NCBI GenBank assembly: GCA_025617375.2
Contig: JAMYGW020000012.1
Location: forward strand, 434,001 to 498,000
Source: Acarospora socialis
Taxonomy: Eukaryota > Ascomycota > Lecanoromycetes > Acarosporales > Acarosporaceae
DNA length: 64,000 nucleotides
Direction: 5' to 3'
The notes beneath the pieces are model-generated. The model did no database searches. It was not told the DNA's origin and saw only the letters and a list, made by a program, of their open reading frames with translations. Position 1 is the first letter of the stretch. Every line of letters starts with the position of its first letter. Shown piece after piece: positions 46,252 through 57,190 of the stretch. The translations under genes were made by a program, and so were the position numbers.

Positions 46252-47333
46252 ATGAAATCAGCTCTCTTAGTCCTCACGCTTTCCTTGACTGCAGTGCTGG
46301 CCCACATGCAGCTCAACTACCCCGCGCCCTTCGGCGCCGCGAACAACCCGCACCGCACCGACCCGGCCGACCCTTACCTCCAATACCCATTCAACTGCTG
46401 CGGTCGGAAAACACCATTCCCCTGTGGAGGCCATCTCAACCTTCTGGGCACGCCGCAGGGTGCTCCCGTTGCGTCGTGGGCAGCAGGGAGCTCTCAGAAC
46501 TTCAGGTACGTCTGCCATGAGCAGGGAGCAAGTTTGAAAATATGACGCACGGCTAACGTTCGTGCTCAACAGCCTGATCGGCATCGGCAACCACTATGGC
46601 GGCTCCTGCCAAGTCGGCTTCTCCGTTGACAACGGCAAGACCTTCCAAGTCGCCACCTCCTACCAAGGCAACTGCCCGCACCGCAAAGGCGGCGAAAGCG
46701 CCGACGGCCAGACCTTCGATTTCACCGTCCCGGCCGACATTCCGACCGGCGACGTCGTCTTTGCATGGTGAGTCCTTAACCTCACCCCTCCCAAAGCCCT
46801 CATTCATTCCCCTAAACGATCTCCAAACTCATCCAGGAAGCCAAACACACACTAACCCAAGGCGTCCGAGTAGGACATGGTACAACCGCGAGCAAGAATT
46901 CAACATGAATTGCGCCGCCATCACCATCACGCCCTCTGTCTCCTCCCGCACCACCGACCCCGCTCCCCCCGTCAAGCCTGCCGACCCCGCCCCCGCACCG
47001 TCCTCCTCCTCATACACCGATCGTAATGGCTGCACGTGCACTTGCCCCGCCACCAACTTCAAACCCGCCCCTGCACCTCGCGCCCTGCACGCCCACAAAC
47101 GCGCCCACGCCCACGGCGTTCCCGACCTCGTCGCCCGTACCGACACCCCTGCAGCACCCACAGTCCCCTACCATCAGCGCCCGGGCTTCTTGATCGCCGA
47201 TACGGGCAACGGCTGCCAGACGCCCCACTCGACGGCCGAAGTCAAGTTTCCGAATCCCGGACCGGATGTAGTGCAGGGGGATGGGGAGTATCCGTTGGAG
47301 TTGCCGGGGCCGGGGGGGATGTGTGGGTATTGA
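46252..47333 (+). CDS. AA11-type lytic polysaccharide monooxygenase
   Basis: Three exons (46252-46505, 46573-46767, 46874-47333) give 302 residues. A signal peptide (MKSALLVLTLSLTAVLA) is cut just before His18, which would be the N-terminal copper ligand (HMQLNYPAPFG). The second ligand lies in IGIGNHYGGSCQVGFS, matching the family HGGGSCQ block. FAWTWYNREQEFNMNCAAITI ends the catalytic domain. AA11 enzymes oxidatively cleave chitin with copper. In characterised members a Tyr stands before MNCA; here Asn does. A linker with Cys (GCTCTCPATN) and a His/Ala/Pro-rich stretch leads to a C-terminal module (TGNGCQTPHSTAEVKFPNPG ... MCGY) that may be the X278-type module seen in some AA11 proteins. 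Probable role: wall remodelling or chitin degradation. Confidence 0.88.
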
Positions 47334-47541
47334 TCGTGAGCTGAGTTGTGGGGGAAATTGGGGAGGGAGAGGGACGGCTCTGGAAGCTTTGTCTGTGTTG
47401 TGGGTTGGGGTGTGAGATAGGGTAAATTAGGTTACGTTTGGGAAGGTTGGGGACGGAATGGTAGAGAGCGACGTATGAGCTGCACGTACCGTACATGACA
47501 ATCATACTCGGTCCTTTTCAGCTTCAACACACGAACATTTC

Positions 47542-48424
47542 CTACGAGAGGTCGGAGTCGTCATCTTCTTCTTCCTCTCTTCCATACTTCCGAACCAGCT
47601 CTTTCATGCAATCCAAAGCATCCTCTCGGTATCCGCCCGAGAACAAGGCATAATGATTCAACCATTGATATCTATCGCCAACATCAGCACTTGGTCAATG
47701 CACAGTCGCATTCTGCCCTTCACTCACAACTCATACAAAGACAACCGGTCGTCATATTCCGTCTTCGGATGCGTCTTGGGTATCAAACGATGGTACTCAT
47801 TGAAAAAGCCCGCCGAGAACCCACCAAACATCCTCATGATCCCCAACTCGTACTCGGAATGCGCGTAGCAACTGCTTGGGTCAAATGTCACCTCCTCCAC
47901 ACCACCCCTTCCCCCTATCCTTCCCCTAGCCTTGTTTCCAGACCACAAGTCCCCATGCACAAGTGCTGGTCGAACTCCTTTCCTCCCTCCCAGATGTCCG
48001 TTGCCGAGCAGGCGGGGAACGACCTCCTTGACTACCCGGTCAAGTAGATTTTGAAGCTCGCTGTCAGTGCCATGATTCTTCTCAACAGTCTTCCATACAG
48101 CCTTCAGACGGTTCTCCGCGAAGAATTTGGGCCACGAGCGATTCCAAGAATTGTTCTGGGGCGTACGACCAACGCATGTCATGAGATGGAAACCGAATAC
48201 GGGTCTATTGAAGCCTTTGGGAACAGGAGGTGGGGAGCTATGGAGCTGCGCTAGCTTCTGGGCGAGCGAAAGACCACTGGAGTGGCCGCCACCTGTGGCT
48301 TCCATGTCGATGAACTCGGTAAGGAGAAAGTAGTCGGCAGAATCAGTCAGCTTTCCGTGGGCGATAGGTCGAGGGCACAGTGAGGGAACAGCATTGTGGA
48401 TGGCTGTCAACGATTCGTACTCTC
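47542..48424 (-). pseudogene. Fructosamine/ketosamine-3-kinase-like gene lacking its 5' part
   Basis: Two visible exons on the minus strand (48424-47728 and 47671-47542) encode the C-lobe of the FN3K family. Segments are ESLTAIHNAVPSLCPRPI, DYFLLTEFIDM, catalytic-loop VHGDLWSGN, FDPSSCYAHSEYELG and MRMFGGF, and after a GT-AG intron QWLNHYALFSGGYREDAL. These kinases phosphorylate protein-bound fructosamines and ribulosamines. The N-lobe with the ATP-binding Lys is missing. The frame begins after a stop at an AG acceptor-like site, has no ATG, and nothing in the 270 bases up to the next gene resembles the missing part. It is either 5'-truncated, perhaps when the adjacent NLR gene arrived, or has an unrecognised first exon. 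The catalytic loop itself looks intact. Confidence 0.7.
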
Positions 48425-48698
48425 CTGCTCACTCGAAAAGTCAGCAACATTGTCGAGAAGGAGAACAACTTCGTATATATGGCAACTCAGCGGCAACAAT
48501 AGCAGCGTTCGGGTTTTGCCTCAGAAAACATTGTTTAGTAAGCTCTGCGGTAGGAGCAAAGCTCATGCGTATAGAGACAACTCCGCAGGAGTAACAGCAG
48601 GGCTGGGAGACTCGCTGAAGCCAACGTTGTTCCGCAATCTTGTAAGGAGAGCACAAGCATTACGTAGAGAGGCAAGTTAGCAGCAGCAGCGGCGGTAT

Positions 48699-51600
48699 TC
48701 AAAGCGCCACTGAAGCTAATATTGCGTACCGCCATTTGCAAGTGTTCTCAAAAGGGTAAAGGTTGTGGAACCCATAGACAGAAGGAAGCTTTTGTGTAAG
48801 CGCCTTTTGCCATGCGTCTTTTAACGACGGTACGAGACAGAGCAAGGGATGTCGTGATTCAAAGCTATCTGGAGCCTCGCTTTGCGCGACTGGCGCTCCA
48901 TCGAGTCGTCTTTGTTTCGTAGTACTGAGGAAGTTGAGCTTACCTTTGAACATCTCGCTATCTGGTCCAGTTTTCATGAAGTAGGTGCTGACGTTTCCGT
49001 CAACATTGATAACGATCTTGGACGGGGTTGAGAAGCCGGCTTGACCGTATGGCTCGATCGTTGCTGTACTCCGATTGGCCGAAAGGATTGCAATGACAGC
49101 AGGATCCAGGTGTGAGCCGGGATGAGAGGTCTTGGGTATATTGTCAGTATCAGGAAAAACTTCTTCACCGTAGATTTCGGTCTCCTTGTCTCTCAGAATC
49201 TTCGCTGTCGAATGATGAAAATTCTCCTCTGCTAGCGAATGAGGTTTTCGGCCATCATTGTCCTCGGCCCTGGGATCAGCTCCTTTATCGAGCAACATTT
49301 GCACCACTGCTTTGGAGCCGTTGCTAGCTGCTTGGTGTAGTGGTGTTTGCCCTGTCCGGTCTTTCAGGTTAGGATCTGCGTCTTCTTCTAAGAGCAAACT
49401 CATAACAGCTATATGCCCACGCCAAGCAGCCTGGTGCAAGGCTGTTTCACCTTCATCATCAGTCTCATTCGGATCTGCGCCCTCTTGGAGGAGGCGTCCG
49501 ACCACCGCGGTATGACCGTTCCAGGTGGCTTGATGAAGTGCCGTCCATCCGTTGTCCGCCCTCGAGTTTATGTCTGCCCCCTTTTTGAGCACATATTTGG
49601 TGGTCTTTTCATGACCATTCCAGGCCGCATGGTGCAGTACACTCCAGCTCTCGTTATCCTTGGCTTTCAAGTCTCCGCCATGCTCCAGAAGAAGCTTGAC
49701 AATCTGTGCGTGACCATTCGCTGCCGCATGATGTAAAGGTGTACAGCCTTCCATGTCTCTGACTTTGACACTGGCAGCCTTGGAAAGTAGAAGGCGCGTG
49801 ACTTCCACGTTTCCAATGGTGGCTGCTCGCATCAAAGCTGTCCATTTGGTGCTGTCTGTGGCCTCGATACCAGCATTGTTATCTAAAAGTATCCGAGTAA
49901 CCCCCGTGTGTCCATTGAATGCTGCACGGTGCAGTGGGGTCCATCCAATCTTGTCTTGTGACCTGCAATTAGCGCCATTCTGCAACAGCTGCTCAACTAT
50001 TGATGCATGTCCATTGTTGGCAGCCCAGTAGAGTGCTGTCACCCCCTCGTTATTCTGCGCCGCAACATCAGATCCTCGATCCAAGAGCAACTGTACCGCT
50101 AGGTCGTGGCCATTCTTGGCCGCCCATATCAACGGAGTGTTACCTCTAGAATCGCAGGCTCGGATGTCAGATGAGTGACCCGAATCCAAGAGCTTTCGCA
50201 GCAGCCATGGCAAGCCCGCATACGCAGCAAGATGCATGGGTGTGAACGCTTCGGGGTATGTCTCATGTTCAGTATGGGTTTTCGCCCAGTATGCCGAGAA
50301 CCAAATTTGACGTTCCTTTGAAGCGGGGGTGAAGAATTGAGCGTTCACGTCAAATTGGTCAGCAATATCATCGGAGGCATCCCTTGCATGGTCCGGCCAG
50401 AAAAGCAGAGGGTATTCAAGGCAAGCCACATCACTTTTCTCGGTCTTTAAATTGTCGCTGGATCGATTCACCCTTGATGGTGATAAACCTCGAGAATTGA
50501 GAGCACACCGCAACTCCCTACCAATGTAATGAAAACAGTGAACCGCTACATTACGATGCTCAGGCCGGAGATCCTTGGAGACAATGCTTTCTTGTCCATT
50601 CTCCAGAAGATGGGTCCTCGCCGACAGATGGATGAATTGAGCTTGCCTAAGGTATGTTTTCGCAGACAAATGGACGAAGTGGGCCTGCCGATGCCGAATA
50701 GTCACCATGGACCCACACTGCTCAACGTATTCGCCAAGCACGTGGACATTGTGGTGGTATTGCTCAGGTAGGCCAGCGGCAACAGCCAACTCAGGCAAGG
50801 TGAGAGGTCGTATTGCGACCACCATGGATTGCAAGATGCTTTTGATATACAAAGTTGACCTCTCATCCCTGGAAGTCAGGACTTGGTCCATTATCCGAGA
50901 GTATAGGGGTGTTATGCCGGCAGGCAGTTGTAAGAGCACTTCTTCTGTATTCACTGATAAGACAGATGGCTTCGAGAGCTCGCGGCAAGCTAAAGCAACC
51001 CATAGGAAGGTTCCTTCGGCTTTTTGGTGAAGGTTCTCTTCTACCAAGCCTCTTAGTGGCTCGTCATAATGCTTGACTCTTGTCAATTGCTTCACTTTGA
51101 CGTCGATAAATTTGAGAACGGCATCATCGACATGAGAAGCGTTTTCCTCTAAGCTAATCTCCAACGACCCTGTAAGCGGCTGCCTAATCCTCAGCTCATT
51201 TCGACTCGTTAGAAGCCATTTCATGTGGCAATCCATGTCCTTCTGGGCGTTTTGGCCAATGTCGTCCTCTTCAGTGTCAATGTAGGGTGCAAGAAGCACA
51301 AGCAAGGTCTCCAACGAATCTATGTCGCATTCGTCAAGCGCGTCGACTATGATGTAAATTTCCTGGAGTTCAGAATTCCTGATGATGGTGTGGAAGATTC
51401 TCCACAAGGTTTGTAGAGAGTTTCGAGAAGCAAATAGTTGATCCTGTTGTTTCTCGTACTCATTGTTCAAGAAGATAGCGAGGTCTGGATGTTGACAGAG
51501 GACTTGGTAGATGATGCCCCGTAGAATGAGCGAAGCAGTCTTTCGCCTGTCATCTTGGTTGTCGCAGAAGAAATACACAAGGGCCTTCTTTGAAGCCTTT

Positions 51601-53072
51601 TCGCCGAGCTGAAGTTTCCTCGTAAACTCTTCGATTAGTGCTATCGCGAGCATCGTCTTGCCTTTGCCAGGGTCGCCATGAAGCCAAAGCACTCGAGAAC
51701 GATTCTCGTTCAGCCATTTCAAGTAGGTAGCGTCGTTCAATATCCAGGAGTCGGTAGTCTCCAATAACTTATCCTTCTTGTTTGCAATCATCTGCATGTC
51801 GTCGGCAGGATCCGTGACGAAGAGTGCTTGGATACTCGCACGATCTCGATCTTCAAACGTAACTGGTGCTCGCATCGTTACGCCCGAAAGAGAGCCCATG
51901 TAGCTGCCAGCGTCATATTCGCCTGGACTGGGTTGTAGGAATGGTAATGCTAGTAGTGAACTGTTAGTGCCTCTTCGAGACGCAACTGTGTATGACTTAC
52001 ATATTCGGCGACCACTCACTCGACCTGGGGCACTCTCGACAAGTCTGACAATCTCTTCACATACAAGGCGGTAATTACTGTCTCCAGGGTCTGAAAACCT
52101 GTTCATCCGAAAGTGTTCAGAGGAAAGCCCAAGCTTGGGATAGCCATCGAGGCAGCCAGACTGCTCATCAACGACAGTGTCCTGATGCCCCATTTTCAGT
52201 ACGGGGACTCATCGGACAGGGGATGCCTTACCTTGACACTCGGCATTAGCATCTTCGAACCTTTGAACTTGAGTACTTTTGCCACATCCGACTTGTGCTG
52301 TTCAAAGAAACAAAACAAGGGAATTGACAGCGTATTGACAGTCCTGGTAAAGTCATGTAACAGATCCGCCAGCATTTCGGAGTCTTTGTCTACGGCCTTG
52401 AGCAGGCTGCTATGCTCTCCAAGCGAGACAGCTGACGCGATGGAAGCTATCACGGACGCCTTTGATTGGGAGTTGGATCCGCGATGCGGTGTTCCCAAGA
52501 AGACTACTCCGGCTACTGATCTGATAATTGATGGGTAGTCTTCTTCGTGAAGCTTTGCTGACACGAGCGCCTGTTGGTTTTAGCATTCTGGACATAGTCA
52601 TCACCGTTGTGGATGCCCAACCTTTTCAATGACAATTCCCCCGAAGCAATGTCCGACGAAGACGATCGGCCGCAACGGACATTCCTGGCAGACCCTTAGC
52701 TCCGATGGACCCAGAGGCCGAGGCCAAACCATGCCCTATACCTTACGTGACTCCATCAAACCACGCAGCAGTTGATCCGCAACGAGCGACAGCCTCTGTT
52801 GTATTGCATCTTTTCCCAGCCACTGCGACTCGTACCCGAAACGAAGTATCCTGGAGTTCGGGATGGCTCGCGGAAGCATGTGTCCATCCTTTAACCAATT
52901 CAGATCGCCGAAAGTCCATGTTCGATCAGGATGTGCGCCAATTCCATGAACAGCCACGACGCTATATTTCTCAGCTGCGTCTTTCCGTAACTGCTGTTTG
53001 GGTTTGCATACTCCACAAGGGGCCCCGGAGGGCGTTGATCAGAAGGTGGGGTATAGAGCGTTTTGATGCCAT
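48699..53072 (-). CDS. NLR/STAND protein: hydrolase-like (SesB-type) - NACHT - ankyrin repeats
   Basis: Six exons on the minus strand (53072-53012, 52974-52742, 52684-52622, 52570-52232, 52181-52001, 51949-48699) give about 1375 residues. An alpha/beta-hydrolase-like domain comes first: AVHGIGAHPDRTWTF, then VFVGHCFGGIVIEK with Cys111 where Ser is usual, and GVVFLGTPHRGS. Then DDMQMIANKKDKLLETTDSW leads into a NACHT-type NTPase with Walker A GDPGKGKT (about 384) and Walker B YIIVDALDECD. From about residue 876 there are about 11 ankyrin repeats (TPLHHAAANGHAQIVKLLLE and similar). This architecture is that of fungal NLR-like receptors tied to non-self recognition and programmed cell death. The start and the first, 37-base intron are uncertain. 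The intron at 51950-52000 is 51 bases and open in frame, so retention would add 17 residues. The gene lies 3.4 kb from the AT-rich block. Confidence 0.85.
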
Positions 53073-53726
53073 ATTTGACTGCTGACTCGGAAGCCCGGTC
53101 TGATCAGTATTTGTCGGAATCCATTCATCGGCCGGGACTCACCATCGTCACGGGCTTTCATAACGCAATTGCCCACACAGGCTCACAACACTCAGAGAAC
53201 CCTAAAGGTAGGTTTGCTTGTCATATGCACAAATACGGAATATGTTGTACAAAACTGGTGGATAGAAGTGACCGCAGGGAATACAAGAATCTGGCCAGCA
53301 ACAACCCATGTGGTGGCAAGGATTAATAACAGTCTAGCATTCTGATAGGCCCCATCTGGGCGCGTATTTCGCCCTTAACAAGCAATAAGGCAGGTGTGTG
53401 ACCGCAATAAGAAAAGGTAGCCCCCTTCGTCCAAATCCACTGGAGATCCGGGACCATTCCATCCATTGATGGCAGCGTGATGTCATGTGTTTCTTTTGGT
53501 ATTGATATAAAATACTCCGTGCTTATGCAACCACCAGGGCGAATTCTTGAAAAGGCGATGATACAAGCCCGATTTATCTGTTGACGTTTTTCCAGCAGGC
53601 ACGCCACCAACTTTCGAGACGTATTGCTCAACAGAGGGGAATTTGGACTCCGAGCAACATATTTGCGTGTGGTAACTGAAAGGACGCGTCATCTTATACT
53701 AGAGCAAGGCAAACACGCTCCCACAG
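53073..53726. other. Divergent promoter between NLR and oxidoreductase
   Basis: No gene is seen; minus-strand frames at 53323-53692 lack features. The spacer is shared upstream DNA of two divergent genes. Confidence 0.5.
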
Positions 53727-54986
53727 ATGAGTTCGTTGTATGAAGACAAGCATACCGTTATTATCGGTAAGCCTTGAACACACATTAAAGGGCGCAGTGA
53801 GCTGATAGCGGTAGGTGCGGGCGTTGTTGGCTCATGCATTGCCTACTATCTCACTCACCATCCTCGCTTCGATCGATACTCTTACTCAGTGACTGTGCTA
53901 GAAGCCAGCAGCATTGGCGGTGGTGCTTCCGGCAAGGCAGGAGGTCTTATTGCAACATGGGCAGACCCTGCCTGTATAGCACCACTTAGCTTCCACCTCC
54001 ACTCCGAGCTTGCCGGAAAGTACGACGGTGCCCGAAATTGGGGGTTTCGGAATGTCCACTGCGCCGATGTAGATGCCATGGGAGAGGCTGTGGGTCACGC
54101 AACGACCGAGGAAAGCAAGACTCATTTCCACTCTCATACCGTCTCTGATCCATCGAGCAGCGATCACCCGCCAGAACTCGATTGGATTATGCCTGAAAAG
54201 ATCACATCATATACAGAGCTTGGTCGACCAGAGAACACTGCACAAGTGCACCCATACCTATTCACTAATAAGATTGCTAGTCTAGCTGAAGAACGAGGCG
54301 CCCAGTTCATCTTGGGCTCAGCAATCCATGTTAACTACAACAATGATGGCAGTGTGGCTACGTCTGTGACCTACAAAGCGAACGACACTTCAGAGATCGG
54401 CGATATCCAAGCCTCAGATGTTGTCATCACCGCAGGCCCGTGGACAACAAGGCTCTTGCCAGAGGCTCCCATCAAAGACTCGAGAAATCACAGCATTGTT
54501 GTCCGCCCCAAAAAACCAGTTTCAGCATATGTCTTGTTTCCCGAGCTACATCCCAAGATACCGCAGCAACGGATACCCCCAGAGATATATTCTCGTCCGG
54601 ATGGCACCATCTATATGTGTGGACCAAGTGATACGGACGTTCCATTACCAGAGAGTACAGATTTGGTGGAGTTCAACCCTGATATATGTGAAATCATCTA
54701 CAACGATGTCAGTAGCATCTCCCAAGCGATCCGTGAGGGGGAGATCGTGACCAAACAGGCTTGTTATCGGCCAATGGTCGTTGGCCGAGCGCGAAATATA
54801 GGACCCTTGGTGGGACCAACTGGCATCACATCTCTGTGGCTAGCATCAGGCCATGATTCCTGGGGTATCTCGAATGGACCTGCGACCGGGAAAGTCATGA
54901 GTGAGATGTTGCTTGATGGCGAAGCAAGCAGTGCAGATGTATCGAGTTTGGACCCGAGACTTCTGCTTCAGAAGGCCGAACAATAG
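53727..54986 (+). CDS. FAD-dependent oxidoreductase (DAO superfamily, Tda3-like)
   Basis: Two exons (53727-53766 and 53815-54986) give 403 residues. The intron splits the FAD-binding motif: HTVII then GAGVVGSCIAYYL, the GxGxxG Rossmann start, followed by VLEASSIGGGASGKAGGL at the beta2/glycine-rich site. TAQVHPYLFTNKI and VVITAGPWTTRLLPEAP are the FAD-proximal segments of the D-amino-acid-oxidase-like superfamily. GPTGITSLWLASGHDSWGI with GPATGKVM is its C-terminal nucleotide-contacting block. The closest named relative by pattern is yeast Tda3, a putative oxidoreductase linked to endosomal recycling. The substrate is unknown. The length is normal and no defect is seen. Confidence 0.85.
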
Positions 54987-55383
54987 CTGTTGGTCCCACA
55001 AAGCACAGTTATCGTGTCATGTTCAATTTAGAAACTCCTACAGCTCTTGGAATATGATATCTATGATTAACATCGTTCGATGAGACCCATTGCTTCCTCT
55101 CTCCTCGTAGGTGCATTTCGACAGCCTTCCCCACGTTCTCGTGTGGGGGCTGAAACAACACCTTGAGGCTAGGTGAGCTTTGCCACCTCCTCTGCCACCT
55201 ACCTAGCCTCGCCCTTGATTTAGTCGCGCGCCACCCTCGTGGGCTCCTGCATGACAAGGTAGCGGCGCCCATTAATAGATTCGTCATATAGGAACTGTTC
55301 GCGAGGGGGCAGAAGATGCGATATAGTCTTCGCATTACTCCTCAAGGGCATAGTCTTAATTCTCCGCCAGCGTCTCTGTAATC
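54987..55383. other. Spacer
   Basis: The spacer contains a small inverted repeat, GAGGCTAGGT ... ACCTAGCCTC (about 55168-55215), and otherwise nothing recognisable. Confidence 0.5.
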
Positions 55384-56427
55384 ATGCTCTGTCCGTTTCC
55401 CGAATCGACTCAATTAAATAACCAGCTCAAGACTTACAGCGCGGAAACATCGAATTCGTACAGTCTTGTACGGACAGATGACCCAGGATGCGATTGCCTA
55501 CCAGGGCAACCACGAATGCGCCTGCGATGCAGCACGCTCTTCCAACACCTCGAAAAAGAATTCCTCACCCCCGACCTGGATGCACTTGCGCCATATCTGT
55601 GGCTGATCGCAACACAATCCAGCTCGCACATTGGTTCCCTGCACGAGCAGAATCTAAAAGGCCGAGAGATCGTTATCACTGAGAACCCAGAACTGCATCT
55701 CGTCTGGGTCGACGGCCGCATCTTCATCAAACCCATCCCGCGATACATGTTATCATATGCCTTTTGGACTACGCATCTTACCCCAAGAGCTCCCAGCTGC
55801 ACACCCGAGACCCATCATGAACAGCCTTCAAACTCTCTCATCAGGGCCGCGCTTGGTTACATGCGAACATATTACCATCTCATCCGACATGAGTCCGACC
55901 TCCACATCGCCAAGGAACGTCGACTTCTCCCGGTTGATAGCAACGATATCACCATAGAAAGCTTTTACGCCTTCATTGCAAACTTCGCTGAAATTCAAGA
56001 TGAAGAAGTCTCCCCTCGCTACTCCTCTTCCGGCACTCTCAGACTCTCGCGATTAAATATGTGGGCGAAATTATTCCTGCGTCGGTTCCAGTTTTTCCAG
56101 ATACACCGTCAATATGGTGAATACTTTGCACGATTCTATGCGCCTATTCTGTTTGTGTTCGGGGTTTTTACAGTTGCGTTGAGTGCTATGCAAGTGGGCC
56201 TTCAAGCCAGCAATAATGATACTGATAAGGATCGATGGGGTGCTCTGCAGTCAGTGAGTCTGTGGTTCGCTGTGGCAACGCTGTTGTGTCTTTGTACTAT
56301 TGGGCTTGTAATTCTGTTGCTCCTTCTTTTCATGCTGTTACGGGAATTGGTATTTGCAGGGAAGGATCTTGTACGGCGAAATAGGAAGGCTACGAAAGAC
56401 CTAAGTCTTGGGACGGCATTGATGTGA
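55384..56427 (+). CDS. Two-TM fungal protein (DUF6601-like), unknown function
   Basis: This single-exon gene encodes 347 residues. Conserved blocks are DALAPYLWLIATQSSSHIG, LKGREIVITENPELHLVW and RIFIKPIPRYMLSYAFW, then AALGYMRTYYHLIRHESDLH and FYAPILFVFGVFTVALSAMQ. The last is the first of two C-terminal membrane spans; the second is SLWFAVATLLCLCTIGLVIL and continues into a Leu-rich stretch. A basic tail follows (RELVFAGKDLVRRNRKATK). This layout is common in Pezizomycotina proteins of unknown role that I associate with DUF6601. It is the last intact gene before the AT-rich block, whose first terminus begins 23 bases after its stop. Confidence 0.8.
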   Translation: MLCPFPESTQLNNQLKTYSAETSNSYSLVRTDDPGCDCLPGQPRMRLRCSTLFQHLEKEFLTPDLDALAPYLWLIATQSSSHIGSLHEQNLKGREIVITENPELHLVWVDGRIFIKPIPRYMLSYAFWTTHLTPRAPSCTPETHHEQPSNSLIRAALGYMRTYYHLIRHESDLHIAKERRLLPVDSNDITIESFYAFIANFAEIQDEEVSPRYSSSGTLRLSRLNMWAKLFLRRFQFFQIHRQYGEYFARFYAPILFVFGVFTVALSAMQVGLQASNNDTDKDRWGALQSVSLWFAVATLLCLCTIGLVILLLLLFMLLRELVFAGKDLVRRNRKATKDLSLGTALM

Positions 56428-57190
56428 TCTGAATACTTATGGTATGATACAGTGCCGGAAAAAACTCTGGTCCGTTCAGAACAGTTGTGAAAACCACTTT
56501 TTTTTGAAAGCTCAAATTTCTCAAAACAAACAAATACTGCAACTGCTTCACAAACACAATATATTATTACAGACTGAGTATATAGATTGATGTAAGATAT
56601 ATAGATCTTTCATACTTCAAAATTTGAAGTGTGTAATCAAACAAATGCATGTGTAGTCACTGAAAAGGTGTGTTTTTGAGTGTTTTTGTCATGAAAAACA
56701 GCAATTTTACACTGTATTCAGTGTATAACTCAACAACAACAATTTATTACAGTAATCTGAGACTATAGTATTAAAATATATATAAATCTGTTGAAATTGA
56801 AATGTTTCTATTGCTTGATATTAGATGTCTTAATTATCTAGAAGACTAGAATACACAAAGTGAATAACTTATGATGTGTGATGACTAAGTAATCACATGA
56901 TTAATGTGCTAGAACTGAAAACCTGACTCAGCATATAACTAAGCAAGCTATAACACGAATCATATTTCAACACTTTTTCTCAGTTCTAGTCAATCTAGAC
57001 ATTCTAAACAATCTAGATATTTATTCATTAGTCAGTATAGATTCTCTGATTTTATCAAGAGATAGACTTGACAGTGAGATGAGAAAGTGAGAATGAGACA
57101 AAAAGAAAAAAAAATGTAGTGAAGACACAAAAAATAAAGTGACAATGAGATTAGAACTCAAACACACAACAAAAAGAGTGAATAATTGAG
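56428..57190. other. Start of AT-rich block, Tc1/mariner-like terminus and debris
   Basis: At 56448-56449 a TA is followed by CAGTGCCGGAAAAAACTCTG, a terminus typical of Tc1/mariner elements. Base composition changes within about 50 bases from gene-like to strongly AT-rich with almost no CpG. No matching far terminus was found in the window and no coding sequence is recognisable. The element is probably truncated or interrupted by the elements that follow. Confidence 0.55.

Noticed and set aside
55168-55215. Small inverted repeat GAGGCTAGGT/ACCTAGCCTC as a MITE
   Set aside because: Only ten-base arms and no target duplication; it could be chance or a terminator-like hairpin.
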